From Alkalimonas sp. (lineage in GTDB: Bacteria > Pseudomonadota > Gammaproteobacteria > Enterobacterales > Alteromonadaceae): DNA of 46,449 bases. Below, piece after piece: positions 1-8,803 of the stretch; the first letter of the stretch is position 1, and every line of letters begins with the position of its first letter. The notes beneath the pieces were generated by a model. The model was given only the letters and a program-made list of their open reading frames with translations, was not told where the DNA came from and made no database searches. A program made the position numbers and the translations under genes. Where the stretch lies: positions 1-46,449 of the forward strand of contig NZ_JAFIFQ010000029.1 in assembly GCF_020831925.1 (NCBI RefSeq). The letters run 5' to 3'.

Positions 1-43
1 CGGCGTGACAGGCCGGTATTCTAACCAACTGAACTACCGCTCC
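1..43 (-). tRNA. tRNA-Asp (GTC), 5' part only
   Basis: Read on the minus strand, the sequence starts GGAGCGG (acceptor 5' strand, ending at 43), then a D arm with TTCAGTTGGTTAGAA, then the anticodon stem-loop CCTGTCACG with anticodon GTC (complement at 7-9). This is the standard bacterial tRNA-Asp 5' half. The variable loop, T arm and 3' end lie beyond the left edge. In E. coli a tRNA-Asp gene (aspV) also lies next to dnaQ, so the position is conserved apart from the gene at 151-1599. Confidence 0.93.
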
Positions 44-93
44 AAACCAAGGTGCAAAGCACATCTTGTCAGGGATGTTGCAGTGCGGCGGGA

Positions 94-122
94 ATGATAA
101 GGGTTCGGGTTTTCTGCGTCAA
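94..122 (-). promoter_or_regulatory. sigma-70 promoter of tRNA-Asp
   Basis: On the minus strand there is a -35 TTGACG (117-122), a 17-base spacer and a -10 TATCAT (94-99). A GC-rich discriminator (TCCCGCCGC) follows directly. Transcription would start near 87, about 44 bases before the tRNA. A strong core promoter with a GC-rich discriminator is the usual form for stable-RNA genes under stringent control; that control is inferred from the family pattern. Confidence 0.75.
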
Positions 123-150
123 CACCTTTTTGGCCGCAATTGCGCAAAGC

Positions 151-1599
151 TTAATCATCCGGTAAGGATAAGTCGAGAATATCGTCCAAATCGTCATTTT
201 TTGCGGCAGGGCCTTGCTGTTTAGGCTCACCGTCTTTTTTCGATTTGCTGTTGTCAGCTGCCACTGCGGCTTTTTTCTTTGGTAACAAATCACGTATTGA
301 TTTACCGGTGAGCATGAGCCAGATAAAAAAACCACCTATCGATAAAATGAAAACATTCACGCTGATAACCCAGCCCCAAGGAAATGTCGGTACTTGTTCC
401 AACTCTCTTCTGGCGGCTTCTTCTGCCAGGATCTCCTCAGGCAGACGCTCCAGCTCAGGAGCCTGAAAGGTTTCGAGATTTACCGAAAAATCCACGTTTG
501 GCAGCGTCAACATAAACTCGCGACCACTGTATAATTCACCAAATGCCTGGGCTTCAATCATGTAGCTACCGTAGCCGCGATGATCCAGCTGCAAACGATG
601 GGCTCCAAACTCAGGTCGCTGCAAGCTAAAGGATTCAGTATCGCCATCAGGGTAACGCACCCGCCCTTGCACAATAAGGCTTTGGGCCTTGACCTTTTCA
701 TTCACTACTACAAAGTTAAGCTGATGCTTCGCATCCGTGTGCTCCGCCTTGGTTAGCTCCGCTTTAATCGGTAAAGGATGAATTAAGACCGGAGCCTGCT
801 CTACTTCCCTGATGTAGAGCGGTGTTTTAACCAAGTATTTAGGGATCCACTCCCCGGCAGCAAAATTTAGCTGAAACTCACCGGTAAAAACTCCATCCCG
901 GGCACGCTCATCAAAGCCCCGGCCGTCATCCCGAAATTGAGCTACCTGTACAATGCCACGACCAAAATTGTCGTGCTCCGGGTTGTTGGTACTGATAAAA
1001 ATCACATCCAGTGTCAGGATTTCCCGAAAATCCCGCGCATTGATTGGCTCACCAGCGTTTTGCAAACGAGCTGTCACCTTCAGAGTTTCACCACTCATCA
1101 GGTGCTCGGGCAAGGGATCGACATCAAGAATAATATCGCTTAGCACCATAATTCGGCTTTCCGCTAAAATGCGCCCTAGCGCCTGCCACGGACCCGCCAT
1201 CGGTCGGGGGATATTGATCAAATCGTAGTTACGACTGGCATGCCATTCTACTTGCTGCTCTTCAGCATTACGAACATTGATCTTGCTGCCATCCGGCCGC
1301 ACCAGAATCACAGAAGGAGAACCGGGCCGGCGAAACATCAGTAAGGTAATATCATCTACTTCGCCATCAATTCGAAAGCGGTTTTCAAACAGCGAAATTT
1401 GGTTGCGGGTTGGCAGTTGCTGCAACATCTCAAAGCCAACATCAAAAGGAGTATCCTCCAGCAGCTCTGGAAAACTAAGCTCCAGCTGCTCCAGCTGCTC
1501 CATAGTTAGCTCTGGTTCCGACTCCGGATCCGGCTGAGCAGATACCGTCCAACTCAACAATACCAGCAGGCATAGCAAACAATTTAGTGCTCTGGCCAT
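151..1599 (-). CDS. TIGR03503-like exported membrane protein, function unknown
   Basis: 482 residues. An N-terminal signal sequence (hydrophobic residues about 5-20, then AQPDPE) is followed by a large periplasmic region rich in beta-strand-like segments. One transmembrane helix lies near residues 410-432 (WGWVISVNVFILSIGGFFIW). A charged cytoplasmic tail holds Lys-rich and Asp-rich stretches and ends DDLDDILDLSLPDD. Length and architecture match the gammaproteobacterial family I know as TIGR03503; no function is established. Residues 31-42 contain a short LEQLEQLE repeat made by a 9-base tandem repeat. The start has a GGAGC ribosome site six bases upstream. It overlaps the end of dnaQ by 16 bases, so the two are probably translated from one message. 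The link to DnaQ is only positional. Confidence 0.75.
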   Translation of the reverse strand: MARALNCLLCLLVLLSWTVSAQPDPESEPELTMEQLEQLELSFPELLEDTPFDVGFEMLQQLPTRNQISLFENRFRIDGEVDDITLLMFRRPGSPSVILVRPDGSKINVRNAEEQQVEWHASRNYDLINIPRPMAGPWQALGRILAESRIMVLSDIILDVDPLPEHLMSGETLKVTARLQNAGEPINARDFREILTLDVIFISTNNPEHDNFGRGIVQVAQFRDDGRGFDERARDGVFTGEFQLNFAAGEWIPKYLVKTPLYIREVEQAPVLIHPLPIKAELTKAEHTDAKHQLNFVVVNEKVKAQSLIVQGRVRYPDGDTESFSLQRPEFGAHRLQLDHRGYGSYMIEAQAFGELYSGREFMLTLPNVDFSVNLETFQAPELERLPEEILAEEAARRELEQVPTFPWGWVISVNVFILSIGGFFIWLMLTGKSIRDLLPKKKAAVAADNSKSKKDGEPKQQGPAAKNDDLDDILDLSLPDD

Positions 1600-2291
1600 A
1601 ACACAGCTCCAGATTTTTTGGCAATAAGCTGCAAATGCTCCTGATGCGCTTGCAATTCCTGCTCGCAGGCAGCAATCACTTTCAAGGCTCCATTCCGTCG
1701 GATCTGTATCGGTTGCCGTTCACCACGACTATCGTCTTGCTGCTCTGACGCCAGATTGAGACTCACCTGACCACCGGTCATCCGCAGATAAACATCCGCC
1801 AGGATCTCAGCATCGAGCAAAGCCCCGTGTAAGGTGCGATGACTGTTGTTGATATCGTAGCGACGGCAAAGTGCATCCAGATTGTTTTTCTGACCTGGAT
1901 GCAGATCCCGCGCTAGCTTCAAGGTATCCAGAATAGCGCAGTAGCCAGCCACAGGTGGCAAGGTTGGCCGGAGCATACTGAACTCGTGGTCAATAAAACC
2001 AACGTCAAAGGCTGCGTTGTGAATAACCAGCTCAGCCCCTTGAATGTATTGATAAAAGTCATTGGCAATATCACGAAACTTCGGCTCGTGCATCAAGCGT
2101 TCATTGGTAATACCGTGCACCGCAATAGCCTCAGCCTCAATGTCCCGCTCCGGGTTGATATAGACATGGTAATTGTTGCCAGTAAAACGCCGATTCACCA
2201 GTTCCACGCAGCCAATCTCAATGATTCGATGCCCTTCTTTAGGGTTGATACCGGTTGTTTCTGTATCGAGTACTATTTGACGTTTTGCCAT
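1584..2291 (-). CDS. dnaQ: DNA polymerase III epsilon subunit (3'-5' proofreading exonuclease)
   Basis: DnaQ removes misincorporated bases as part of the Pol III core. The DEDDh exonuclease motifs are all visible: ExoI with D9 and E11 (LDTETTG), ExoII with D96 (HNAAFD), and ExoIII with H155 and D160 (HGALLD). A C-terminal extension of about 60 residues follows, the usual place for contact with the alpha subunit. I chose the ATG at 2291: GGAA lies six bases upstream, and the chain then begins MAKRQIVLDTETTG like other DnaQ proteins. A further in-frame ATG at 2309 has no good ribosome site. It is divergent from rnhA with about 100 bases between them, the arrangement known in E. coli. The downstream gene overlaps its end by 16 bases. 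Confidence 0.96.
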   Translation of the reverse strand: MAKRQIVLDTETTGINPKEGHRIIEIGCVELVNRRFTGNNYHVYINPERDIEAEAIAVHGITNERLMHEPKFRDIANDFYQYIQGAELVIHNAAFDVGFIDHEFSMLRPTLPPVAGYCAILDTLKLARDLHPGQKNNLDALCRRYDINNSHRTLHGALLDAEILADVYLRMTGGQVSLNLASEQQDDSRGERQPIQIRRNGALKVIAACEQELQAHQEHLQLIAKKSGAVLWPEH

Positions 2292-2390
2292 CTGAGGTTC
2301 CGCTACCATCGCTTTTACGGTAAATTATAACAACTAAGCCTCTGCTCTGCGCTACTTGCCTGCGAAGCCAACTCATTCAAGGACATCTGT

Positions 2391-2867
2391 ATGCAAAAAA
2401 CCGTCACCATCTTTACAGATGGCTCTTGCCTTGGCAACCCTGGTCCTGGTGGTTATGGCATCGTACTGCGCTATCAACAGCATCAAAAAGAATTAAGTGC
2501 TGGCTTTTTGCAAACCACCAACAATCGAATGGAGCTGCTAGCTGCCATTGTTGCGCTGGAAACCCTGAAGTCGCCATGTCAGGTTGAGTTGTTTACCGAT
2601 AGCCAGTACGTGCGACTTGGCATTACTCAATGGCTGGCAGGCTGGAAACGCAACCACTGGCGTACCAGCCAGAAAAAACCAGTGAAAAATCAGGATCTAT
2701 GGCAACGGCTCGACACCGCTAGTCAGCGCCATCAGATCAACTGGCACTGGGTAAAAGGCCACTCTGGCCATCCGGAAAATGAGCGCTGTGATGAACTGGC
2801 ACGAGAAGCGGCAACGCATCACGCTACCGCTGTTGATGAAGGCTTTACTGTCAGCCAGGATCAATAA
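2391..2867 (+). CDS. rnhA: ribonuclease HI
   Basis: Cleaves the RNA strand of RNA-DNA hybrids, such as primers and R-loops, in the cytoplasm. The 158-residue length is close to the usual 155. The catalytic set is complete: D10 (FTDGSC), E48 (NRMELLAA), D70 (FTDSQYV), H124 (VKGHSG) and D134 (ERCDELA). The GNPGPGGYG loop and the basic segment [16 protein letters not shown] also match the family. AAGGA lies upstream of the ATG. It is divergent from dnaQ. Its stop is only three bases from the stop of the convergent glutathione peroxidase gene, so there is no room for a separate terminator. Confidence 0.97.
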   Translation: MQKTVTIFTDGSCLGNPGPGGYGIVLRYQQHQKELSAGFLQTTNNRMELLAAIVALETLKSPCQVELFTDSQYVRLGITQWLAGWKRNHWRTSQKKPVKNQDLWQRLDTASQRHQINWHWVKGHSGHPENERCDELAREAATHHATAVDEGFTVSQDQ

Positions 2868-2870
2868 AGC

Positions 2871-3422
2871 TTAACCGCCTTGCGCCAAAAGCTTTTCCAG
2901 CTCGGCAATAAAGCTGGCATCGGTCGGGCTGGTACGGCTACCAAAGTGCAGCACCGTCTGCTCGTCCGCGCTCACCAGGTACTTGTTAAAGTTCCAGGAG
3001 GGTTGCTTGCCACTTTTATCGATCAAGGCGCGAAATACCGGATTGGCACTGCTACCACGCACCGAGGTCGTGGTAAACATTGGAAACTGTACGCCATAAT
3101 CTAAGTAGCACACCTCAGCCGTGCGCGCTTCATCACTGTGCTCCTGGCGAAAGTCATTGGATGGGAAACCAAGCACCACCAGACCCTTATCACTGTAACT
3201 ATCATGCAATTGTTGCAAAGCTTCAAACTGTGGGGTGAAACCGCACTTACTGGCCGTATTCACCACCAATAAGGTTTTGCCTTTGAACTGCTCGCACAAA
3301 TCGACCGTTTCACGGGTATTGAGCTGCTGCATAGAGTGGCCTAACACAGCGCCGCATTGACTTGCCAGGGCTGGGCCACTGAAGGCCGCAGTCACAGCGA
3401 CTGCCAATAACCATTGTTTCAT
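2871..3422 (-). CDS. secreted glutathione peroxidase-like thiol peroxidase
   Basis: 183 residues with a clear signal peptide (MKQWLLAVAVTAAFSGPALA), so it is probably periplasmic. The core is the thioredoxin-fold GPx family: peroxidatic Cys60 in NTASKCGFT, then LGFPSNDF (85-91), then the PSWNF motif with W133 and N134. In most family members the second motif reads FPCNQF. Here the Cys that often serves as resolving residue is Ser88, and the Gln of the catalytic tetrad is Asp90. It may therefore work less efficiently, or resolve through another Cys (23, 43 or 105). The usual role is reduction of H2O2 or lipid peroxides with thioredoxin or glutathione. The ribosome site AGGAGA is strong. It is a single gene, convergent with rnhA. 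Confidence 0.85.
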   Translation of the reverse strand: MKQWLLAVAVTAAFSGPALASQCGAVLGHSMQQLNTRETVDLCEQFKGKTLLVVNTASKCGFTPQFEALQQLHDSYSDKGLVVLGFPSNDFRQEHSDEARTAEVCYLDYGVQFPMFTTTSVRGSSANPVFRALIDKSGKQPSWNFNKYLVSADEQTVLHFGSRTSPTDASFIAELEKLLAQGG

Positions 3423-3614
3423 TATGCTCTCCTAAAAAAAACTGCTATCCGCTTAGTCTGGCTGATACGCACCGCTAGTGCAAATGGATCTTTTACCAGC
3501 ATTAAATGCTTGATTGGTCTATAATACTGAGCGAAACCAACAAAACTTTCACCAAGCAATGAACACCTTATCATTACCGATAATCGCATTAGTCCCCATG
3601 AAGATCACAACACC

Positions 3615-6593
3615 ATGAATACGCTGCGCAAACTGTCGCGGCATAAATATCATCCGTTAGCCATTGCCACTTTACTGGCAGCCTTGCTGCTGAACAGCGC
3701 TTTTGTTTGGTACCTGGATACCCAGCGCAGCCAACGTCAGCAACTGACAATGAACCAGACAGCCCAGGCATTTCTGAATCAGTTGCAACTTCGTTTGGAA
3801 CGCAGCTTCACTGCGGCTTATGCTATAGCTGCCGGCATCAACCAGGCTGGCGCAGAGCAAATCGAGTTTAAAGCCTATGCCAGAGAGCTGCTGAGTTACT
3901 ATCCTGATATTCTTGCGATTTCACTGGCTCCAGATGGAGTAATACACGATGTCTACCCTTTAGAAGGCAATCAGCAGCTACTTGGCTTTGATTTATTTGC
4001 TCACCCGGAGCAAAGCAAAGAGGCAGAGCGTGCTAAAGCAGCTGGTAAGCTAAGATTGAACGGGCCCTTCCCTTTGGTACAAGGCGGCAAGGGTGTAGTG
4101 GCACGCTTGCCTTTGTTTCAGCAATCGGATGGAGCTAGCTTCCAGGGATTTATCAATGTCACCTTGCGGCTTGATCCAATACTGGATAGCCTGCACCGTG
4201 ATTATTTCCAACAGAGCCACTATGCCTACCAGCTGTGGCGTTACGATGCCGATGAACGCCGTCAAATCATACGGCAGCACGCTAATCTGCCTCCAGGCAG
4301 TACTGCATTTACACTGGCATTAGCTGACAACTCTTGGCAATTGGAGATGCACTATCAGGCTACTTTGCAAGAACGGCTAACTTTCTGGCTTGAGGTTATG
4401 TTTGCGCTTTTCTCCAGCCTGCTGCTCTATAGCTTTGCCTTATTCTACCTGCAACTGCGCAGTCAGCGCGGCTTACTTAAACATCAGGTAGCTGAGCGAA
4501 CCGAAGAGTTACAAAACGCGCTACAACGTTACCGGTCTTTTGTGCAGGCATCCAATACCGGTGGCTGGGAATACGATCATAGCCGAAATTTCCTAAAGTG
4601 CAGCCAGGAATACTTTAGTATGCTGGGACGACGCAGGGATCAGTTCGATCAGTCTGGCCAGGATAATCTGTCGGCTGCCTGGCTGGACTTGCTGCACCCA
4701 GATGATGTGACCCCTGCCAGTCAGGCGTTCATTGACTATCTGCAACAGCCTGATGGCATGTACGAAAGTCAGTTCCGGATGCGCCATCAAGATGGTCACT
4801 GGGTATGGATTTTATCGCGTGGCCGCACCCTGCGGAACGAGGATGGCAGCCCATCCGCAATTACGGTTGGCACTCATATTGATATCAGTACACAAAAGCA
4901 GGCTGAGATGAGGCTGCAGCTGCTGGAGCAATTATTTGAGCAAAGCTCCGAAGGTATGCTGGTGACAGACCCAAACCATACCATCCTATTGGTCAACAAA
5001 GCCTTCACCACCATAAGTGGCTTCAGCGGTGATGAAGTCATTGGCAAAACGCCCAAGTTGCTGTCCTCGGGCAAACACAACAAAGATTTTTATCAGGCCA
5101 TGCAACAAGCCATCCAACGCCATGGGAACTGGCAGGGTGAAATCTGGAACCGCCGCAAAAATGGCGAGCTTTATCCAGAATGGTTAAGTATTTCACAAAT
5201 CCGGGATACGAAAGGTCAGCTTAGCCACTATGTCGCCCTGTTCAGCGATATCAGCAATTACAAGCAAGATCAGGAAAAGCTCAATTTGCTGGCGCATTTT
5301 GACTCCCTGACTCAATTACCAAACCGTACTTTACTGATTGACCGGACCGAACAAGCCATTCAACGAGCCAAACGCGCCAGCCACCAAATAGCCATGCTAT
5401 TTATTGACCTGGACCGTTTTAAAAAGATCAACGATGCGCTTGGGCACGAGGTCGGTGATGAAATTTTGGTACAGGCTGCCCAGCGCCTGCAAACCATGAC
5501 CCGCAGCCAGGATACTCTCAGCCGCCTTAGCAGCGATGAATTTATTTTGCTGCTACCAGATACCAATCAGGAAGCTGCAGGCAGGTTGGCCAAGCGAATT
5601 CTTGAAACCATGCAAACGCCCTATCAATTTGCCAGAGATCCACTCAGTATCTCTGCCTCGATTGGCATCGCTATCTACCCGAACGATGGGGATAACTTTT
5701 TTGAGCTAAACAAGCACGCCGATATCGCCATGTTCAAAGCCAAAGAAGATGGCCGCAACAAATACTGTTTCTTTACAGCCGGTATGCAAAGCCAGTTCAA
5801 CCGACAGTTGCAGTTGGAAAATGCGCTCAGACAAGCTATTGAGCACAATCAACTGCAGCTGGTGTATCAACCTCAGCTCTGCCTCAAAAGCAACAAACTT
5901 ACTGGCTTTGAAGCCCTACTACGCTGGCAACATCCGGAGCTGGGTTTTATTTCACCAGCAGAGTTTATCCCGGTAGCCGAGCAAAGCGGTTTGATGATCA
6001 AGCTCGGTGAGTGGGTATTGCAGCATGCGATTCAACAGCAAAAAAAATGGTTCCAGCAAGGCTATACCAAGCTGGTGATGGCCATCAACTTATCACCTGT
6101 TCAATTTCGTCAGCCTGAGCTACTTAATATCATCAGCACCCAACTTGAGCTGGCCAAGCTGCCAGCCCACTGCATTGAACTGGAAATCACCGAAAGTGCC
6201 ATGGTCGAGGATGCTGAGCAAGCCATCAAAACAGTCGATGCCATTCGCCAGAAAGGGATTTGGATTGCGATTGATGATTTTGGTACCGGCTACTCCTCGC
6301 TCAGCTATTTAAAACGATTTCATCTGAACAAGCTAAAAATCGATCAGTCTTTTGTACGTGAACTGCTGGAAAATAAAGAAGATCGCGCCATTGTCACTGC
6401 CATTATCCGGATGGCACAAAGCCTGGGCTTAAAAACCATTGCTGAAGGAGTGGAAACCGCTGAGCATCAAAGCTTATTGCAACAACTAGGCTGTGATGAA
6501 ATTCAGGGTTACCACTATGGTCGCCCCATGCCAGCTGAAGCCGCCACCGCATTTTTGCAACAACACATGGCCTCCCCTACCAGCCAGCATTGA
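3615..6593 (+). CDS. CHASE-PAS-PAS-GGDEF(degenerate)-EAL membrane protein, likely c-di-GMP phosphodiesterase
   Basis: 992 residues. TM1 (about 17-33) and TM2 (about 257-280) flank a periplasmic CHASE domain (about 75-245) with the family signature ISLAPDGVI, YPLEGN, GFDLF and a later GPFPL. Then come PAS (about 305-430, ending in a PAC-like HQDGHWVWILSRGRT), a second PAS (about 435-555), GGDEF (about 557-715) and EAL (about 733-985). The GGDEF signature is changed to SSDEF (around 636), so cyclase activity is doubtful. The EAL site is complete: EALLRW, INLSPVQF, ELEITES, DDFGTGYSS, KIDQSF and AEGVET. The likely output is hydrolysis of c-di-GMP under control of a periplasmic ligand. The ribosome site is weak. 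The ATG overlaps the TGA of a six-codon reading frame starting at 3598, which may be chance. Confidence 0.9.
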   Translation: MNTLRKLSRHKYHPLAIATLLAALLLNSAFVWYLDTQRSQRQQLTMNQTAQAFLNQLQLRLERSFTAAYAIAAGINQAGAEQIEFKAYARELLSYYPDILAISLAPDGVIHDVYPLEGNQQLLGFDLFAHPEQSKEAERAKAAGKLRLNGPFPLVQGGKGVVARLPLFQQSDGASFQGFINVTLRLDPILDSLHRDYFQQSHYAYQLWRYDADERRQIIRQHANLPPGSTAFTLALADNSWQLEMHYQATLQERLTFWLEVMFALFSSLLLYSFALFYLQLRSQRGLLKHQVAERTEELQNALQRYRSFVQASNTGGWEYDHSRNFLKCSQEYFSMLGRRRDQFDQSGQDNLSAAWLDLLHPDDVTPASQAFIDYLQQPDGMYESQFRMRHQDGHWVWILSRGRTLRNEDGSPSAITVGTHIDISTQKQAEMRLQLLEQLFEQSSEGMLVTDPNHTILLVNKAFTTISGFSGDEVIGKTPKLLSSGKHNKDFYQAMQQAIQRHGNWQGEIWNRRKNGELYPEWLSISQIRDTKGQLSHYVALFSDISNYKQDQEKLNLLAHFDSLTQLPNRTLLIDRTEQAIQRAKRASHQIAMLFIDLDRFKKINDALGHEVGDEILVQAAQRLQTMTRSQDTLSRLSSDEFILLLPDTNQEAAGRLAKRILETMQTPYQFARDPLSISASIGIAIYPNDGDNFFELNKHADIAMFKAKEDGRNKYCFFTAGMQSQFNRQLQLENALRQAIEHNQLQLVYQPQLCLKSNKLTGFEALLRWQHPELGFISPAEFIPVAEQSGLMIKLGEWVLQHAIQQQKKWFQQGYTKLVMAINLSPVQFRQPELLNIISTQLELAKLPAHCIELEITESAMVEDAEQAIKTVDAIRQKGIWIAIDDFGTGYSSLSYLKRFHLNKLKIDQSFVRELLENKEDRAIVTAIIRMAQSLGLKTIAEGVETAEHQSLLQQLGCDEIQGYHYGRPMPAEAATAFLQQHMASPTSQH

Positions 6594-6611
6594 TGCAATC
6601 CGTGCTGGCTG
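6581..6611 (+). other. hairpin over the stop codon of the CHASE-EAL gene
   Basis: CAGCCAGCA (6581-6589) pairs perfectly with TGCTGGCTG (6603-6611) around a 13-base loop containing the stop codon. No T-run follows, so it is not a normal intrinsic terminator. It could protect the 3' end of the message or be part of a Rho-dependent end. Confidence 0.4.
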
Positions 6612-6641
6612 AAAGCATCCTCCTCGTTCGAAAAAATAGAT

Positions 6642-6663
6642 AATAAATAGCTAATTATTTATT
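6642..6663. repeat. AT-rich inverted repeat upstream of the chemoreceptor gene
   Basis: AATAAATA (6642-6649), six bases, then TATTTATT (6656-6663), a perfect 8-base inverted repeat inside the very AT-rich gap 6594-6787. It could be an operator or simply low-complexity DNA. I could not identify a convincing sigma-28 (FliA) promoter before the chemoreceptor. Confidence 0.3.
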
Positions 6664-6787
6664 TCCTAATAAAATCATCATCCTGACTGTATTTTAGTAC
6701 CTTTTTTGATTATTTTTCGATCTACTTCAGAACCGATTGGTGTGCAGAATAGTAAAAATATCTGAACAATCACTGGAGATAGCAAGA

Positions 6788-8755
6788 ATGCGTAATATAA
6801 ACCAGGTCTTTATGGATATGAGTGTACAAAAGAAGTTGCTCTGTGGCTTTGGCTTAGTTCTTGCCATCTTAGTTGGCATTAGCTGGTTAAGTTTGCAGGC
6901 ACTTGGCAGCTTGAATGAACGCTTTGCCCTGCTAAATAAGGTGAAAACCATCAGCATTTTAGTTGGTGAAGCCAGGCAGCAGGAAAAGAACTTCATGCTG
7001 CGCCAGGATGAAGCCTATATTCAAGATGCCAATGCCCTGATCAATCAAAGTCTGCAGATTGCTGAGCAATCGCTGAGCGCCTTTACCACATCAGAAAGCA
7101 TTCAATTAATGCAAACGCTACAACAGGAAGCCAGGGCCTACCAACAGGAGCTGCAAAATTATACCAGCCTGGAACAACGCAGCCAGCAAAGTCAACAACA
7201 AATGGAGCAAAGCGCCCGTCAGGCATTGCAAGTATTCAATCAACTGGAGCAGGACTTTAACAGCAGAGCGCTGGATGAAATTCAGCGTCAGGGCGATCAG
7301 GCCAGTATTGAAGCACTGCAACTGTCGCTACTCGCCAGTGAAGCGGCCCGCACCTTGCTCGAAGCACGCCGACTGGAACGCACCTTTGTATTAACTGAAT
7401 CACAGCAGGATTATCAGGCTTTGCAGCAACAACTCAGTCAGCTCGATCAACTGATAAGTCAGTTGCAGCAAACAGGCATTAACGGTGGTCTTGGTCAGCA
7501 ATTAACGCTGGCAAGCAGTCAACTTAACCAGTACCGCAGCGAATTTACCGAGTTTCGCCGCTTAGTGGATGCGACCAATGCTTCTGAGCAGCAAATGACT
7601 GAACAAGCCCGTAATGTTGTCACTGGTGCTGAAAGTTCACTTGAGCGTCAGCTGGAACAAATGCAACAGCAACAACAACAGGTTCGCTGGATGTTGATAA
7701 GCGCCAGCTTACTGGCCCTGCTGATTGGCCTGGTCGCAGCCCTGGTGATCACTCGGTTAATCGTGCGTCCACTGCAACAGGTCGTTGCAGTAGCGGATAA
7801 AATTGCCGCCGGTGACTTAACTACGGATCTAAGCAGTGATCGTAAGGATGAGCTGGGCCAGCTAACCAATGCGATGCAACGCATGACGGTCAGTCTGCGT
7901 CAGCTGATTCTTCGCCTGTCCAGTGGCATTACTCAACTAGCCAGCTCAACCGAGGAAATGGCGGTGATCTCTCAGCAAACCAGCGCCGGGGTAAGTCAGC
8001 AAAAAGTCGAAACCGAGCAGGTTGCCGCCGCCATGAATGAAATGACAGCTACAGTGCAGGAAGTTGCCCGTAGTGCGGAAGAAGCATCCATGGCAGCAAC
8101 CAACTCAGCAACACAGGCCGAACTCAGCAATCAGATCCTGGATAAAACCATGACGGGTATCAAGCAGTTGGCAAAAGATGTCAATCAATCGGCCGTTTCG
8201 ATTGCCGAGCTCAAAGACGAAGCCGACAGCATCGGTTCCATTTTGGATGTGATTACCAACATCACCGAACAAACCAATCTGTTGGCGCTAAATGCAGCCA
8301 TCGAAGCCGCCAGGGCTGGTGAAGCGGGTCGCGGCTTTTCAGTGGTAGCTGATGAAGTACGGCAGCTAGCGACTCGGGCGCAGGCTTCGACCACGCAAAT
8401 TAATGAAGTCATTCAACGCCTGCAACGTAAAGCCGAGCTCGCTATGACAGCCATGCAGGCCAATACCGAACGGGCCAATGAAGTGTTTGAGTCCACTGAT
8501 GATGCCAGCGAGGCCATTGAAAACATCTTAAAGGATATCCAGAATATCCAGCAAATGAACCAACAAATTGCCGCTGCAGCACTGCAGCAAAGCACGGTGG
8601 CAGAAGAAATCAACCGCAGCCTGACCAATATTCAGGTAGCCACCGAGCAATCCTCCGTCGCCATTGAAGAAACCGCCAAGACCAGCAGCACTCTGAGCCA
8701 ACTGGGGCTGGAGCAACAGGAACTGACCCATCAGTTCCGCTTATCCGCCGCCTAG
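6788..8755 (+). CDS. methyl-accepting chemotaxis protein with HBM-type sensor domain
   Basis: About 655 residues. TM1 lies near residues 15-35 ([20 protein letters not shown]). A long all-helical periplasmic region follows, then TM2 (about 297-322), HAMP (to about 375) and the MCP signalling domain. The hairpin tip, [19 protein letters not shown], lies around 490-515. The periplasmic part has two related segments, [17 protein letters not shown] and [11 protein letters not shown], typical of helical bimodular (HBM) sensors, which in Pseudomonas McpS bind TCA-cycle acids; the ligand here is unknown. A Gln-rich coiled coil precedes TM2. There is no C-terminal CheR/CheB-binding pentapeptide (it ends FRLSAA). 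I chose the ATG at 6788 because GGAG lies nine bases upstream; an in-frame ATG at 6737 lacks this. It sits between two c-di-GMP genes on the same strand. Confidence 0.92.
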   Translation: MRNINQVFMDMSVQKKLLCGFGLVLAILVGISWLSLQALGSLNERFALLNKVKTISILVGEARQQEKNFMLRQDEAYIQDANALINQSLQIAEQSLSAFTTSESIQLMQTLQQEARAYQQELQNYTSLEQRSQQSQQQMEQSARQALQVFNQLEQDFNSRALDEIQRQGDQASIEALQLSLLASEAARTLLEARRLERTFVLTESQQDYQALQQQLSQLDQLISQLQQTGINGGLGQQLTLASSQLNQYRSEFTEFRRLVDATNASEQQMTEQARNVVTGAESSLERQLEQMQQQQQQVRWMLISASLLALLIGLVAALVITRLIVRPLQQVVAVADKIAAGDLTTDLSSDRKDELGQLTNAMQRMTVSLRQLILRLSSGITQLASSTEEMAVISQQTSAGVSQQKVETEQVAAAMNEMTATVQEVARSAEEASMAATNSATQAELSNQILDKTMTGIKQLAKDVNQSAVSIAELKDEADSIGSILDVITNITEQTNLLALNAAIEAARAGEAGRGFSVVADEVRQLATRAQASTTQINEVIQRLQRKAELAMTAMQANTERANEVFESTDDASEAIENILKDIQNIQQMNQQIAAAALQQSTVAEEINRSLTNIQVATEQSSVAIEETAKTSSTLSQLGLEQQELTHQFRLSAA

Positions 8756-8762
8756 GCAACCC

Positions 8763-8784
8763 ACTGGCGGCTTTAGCCGCCAGT
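8763..8784 (+). other. intercistronic hairpin
   Basis: ACTGGCGGC / GCCGCCAGT is a perfect 9-base stem with a TTTA loop, placed between the chemoreceptor stop and the next ribosome site (AAGGAGGT, 8791-8798). Only CATTTC follows, so termination would be partial. It may lower expression of the downstream gene or stabilise the chemoreceptor message. Confidence 0.5.
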
Positions 8785-8803
8785 CATTTCAAGGAGGTGC
8801 AGC

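Noticed and set aside
3520-3525. A perfect TATAAT upstream of the CHASE-EAL gene
   Set aside because: No acceptable -35 at 15-19 bases and no extended -10; left as an unsupported promoter.
7664-7681. CAA/CAG run in the chemoreceptor gene as a possible microsatellite
   Set aside because: It encodes a short Gln stretch in a coiled coil, in frame and too short to suggest phase variation.
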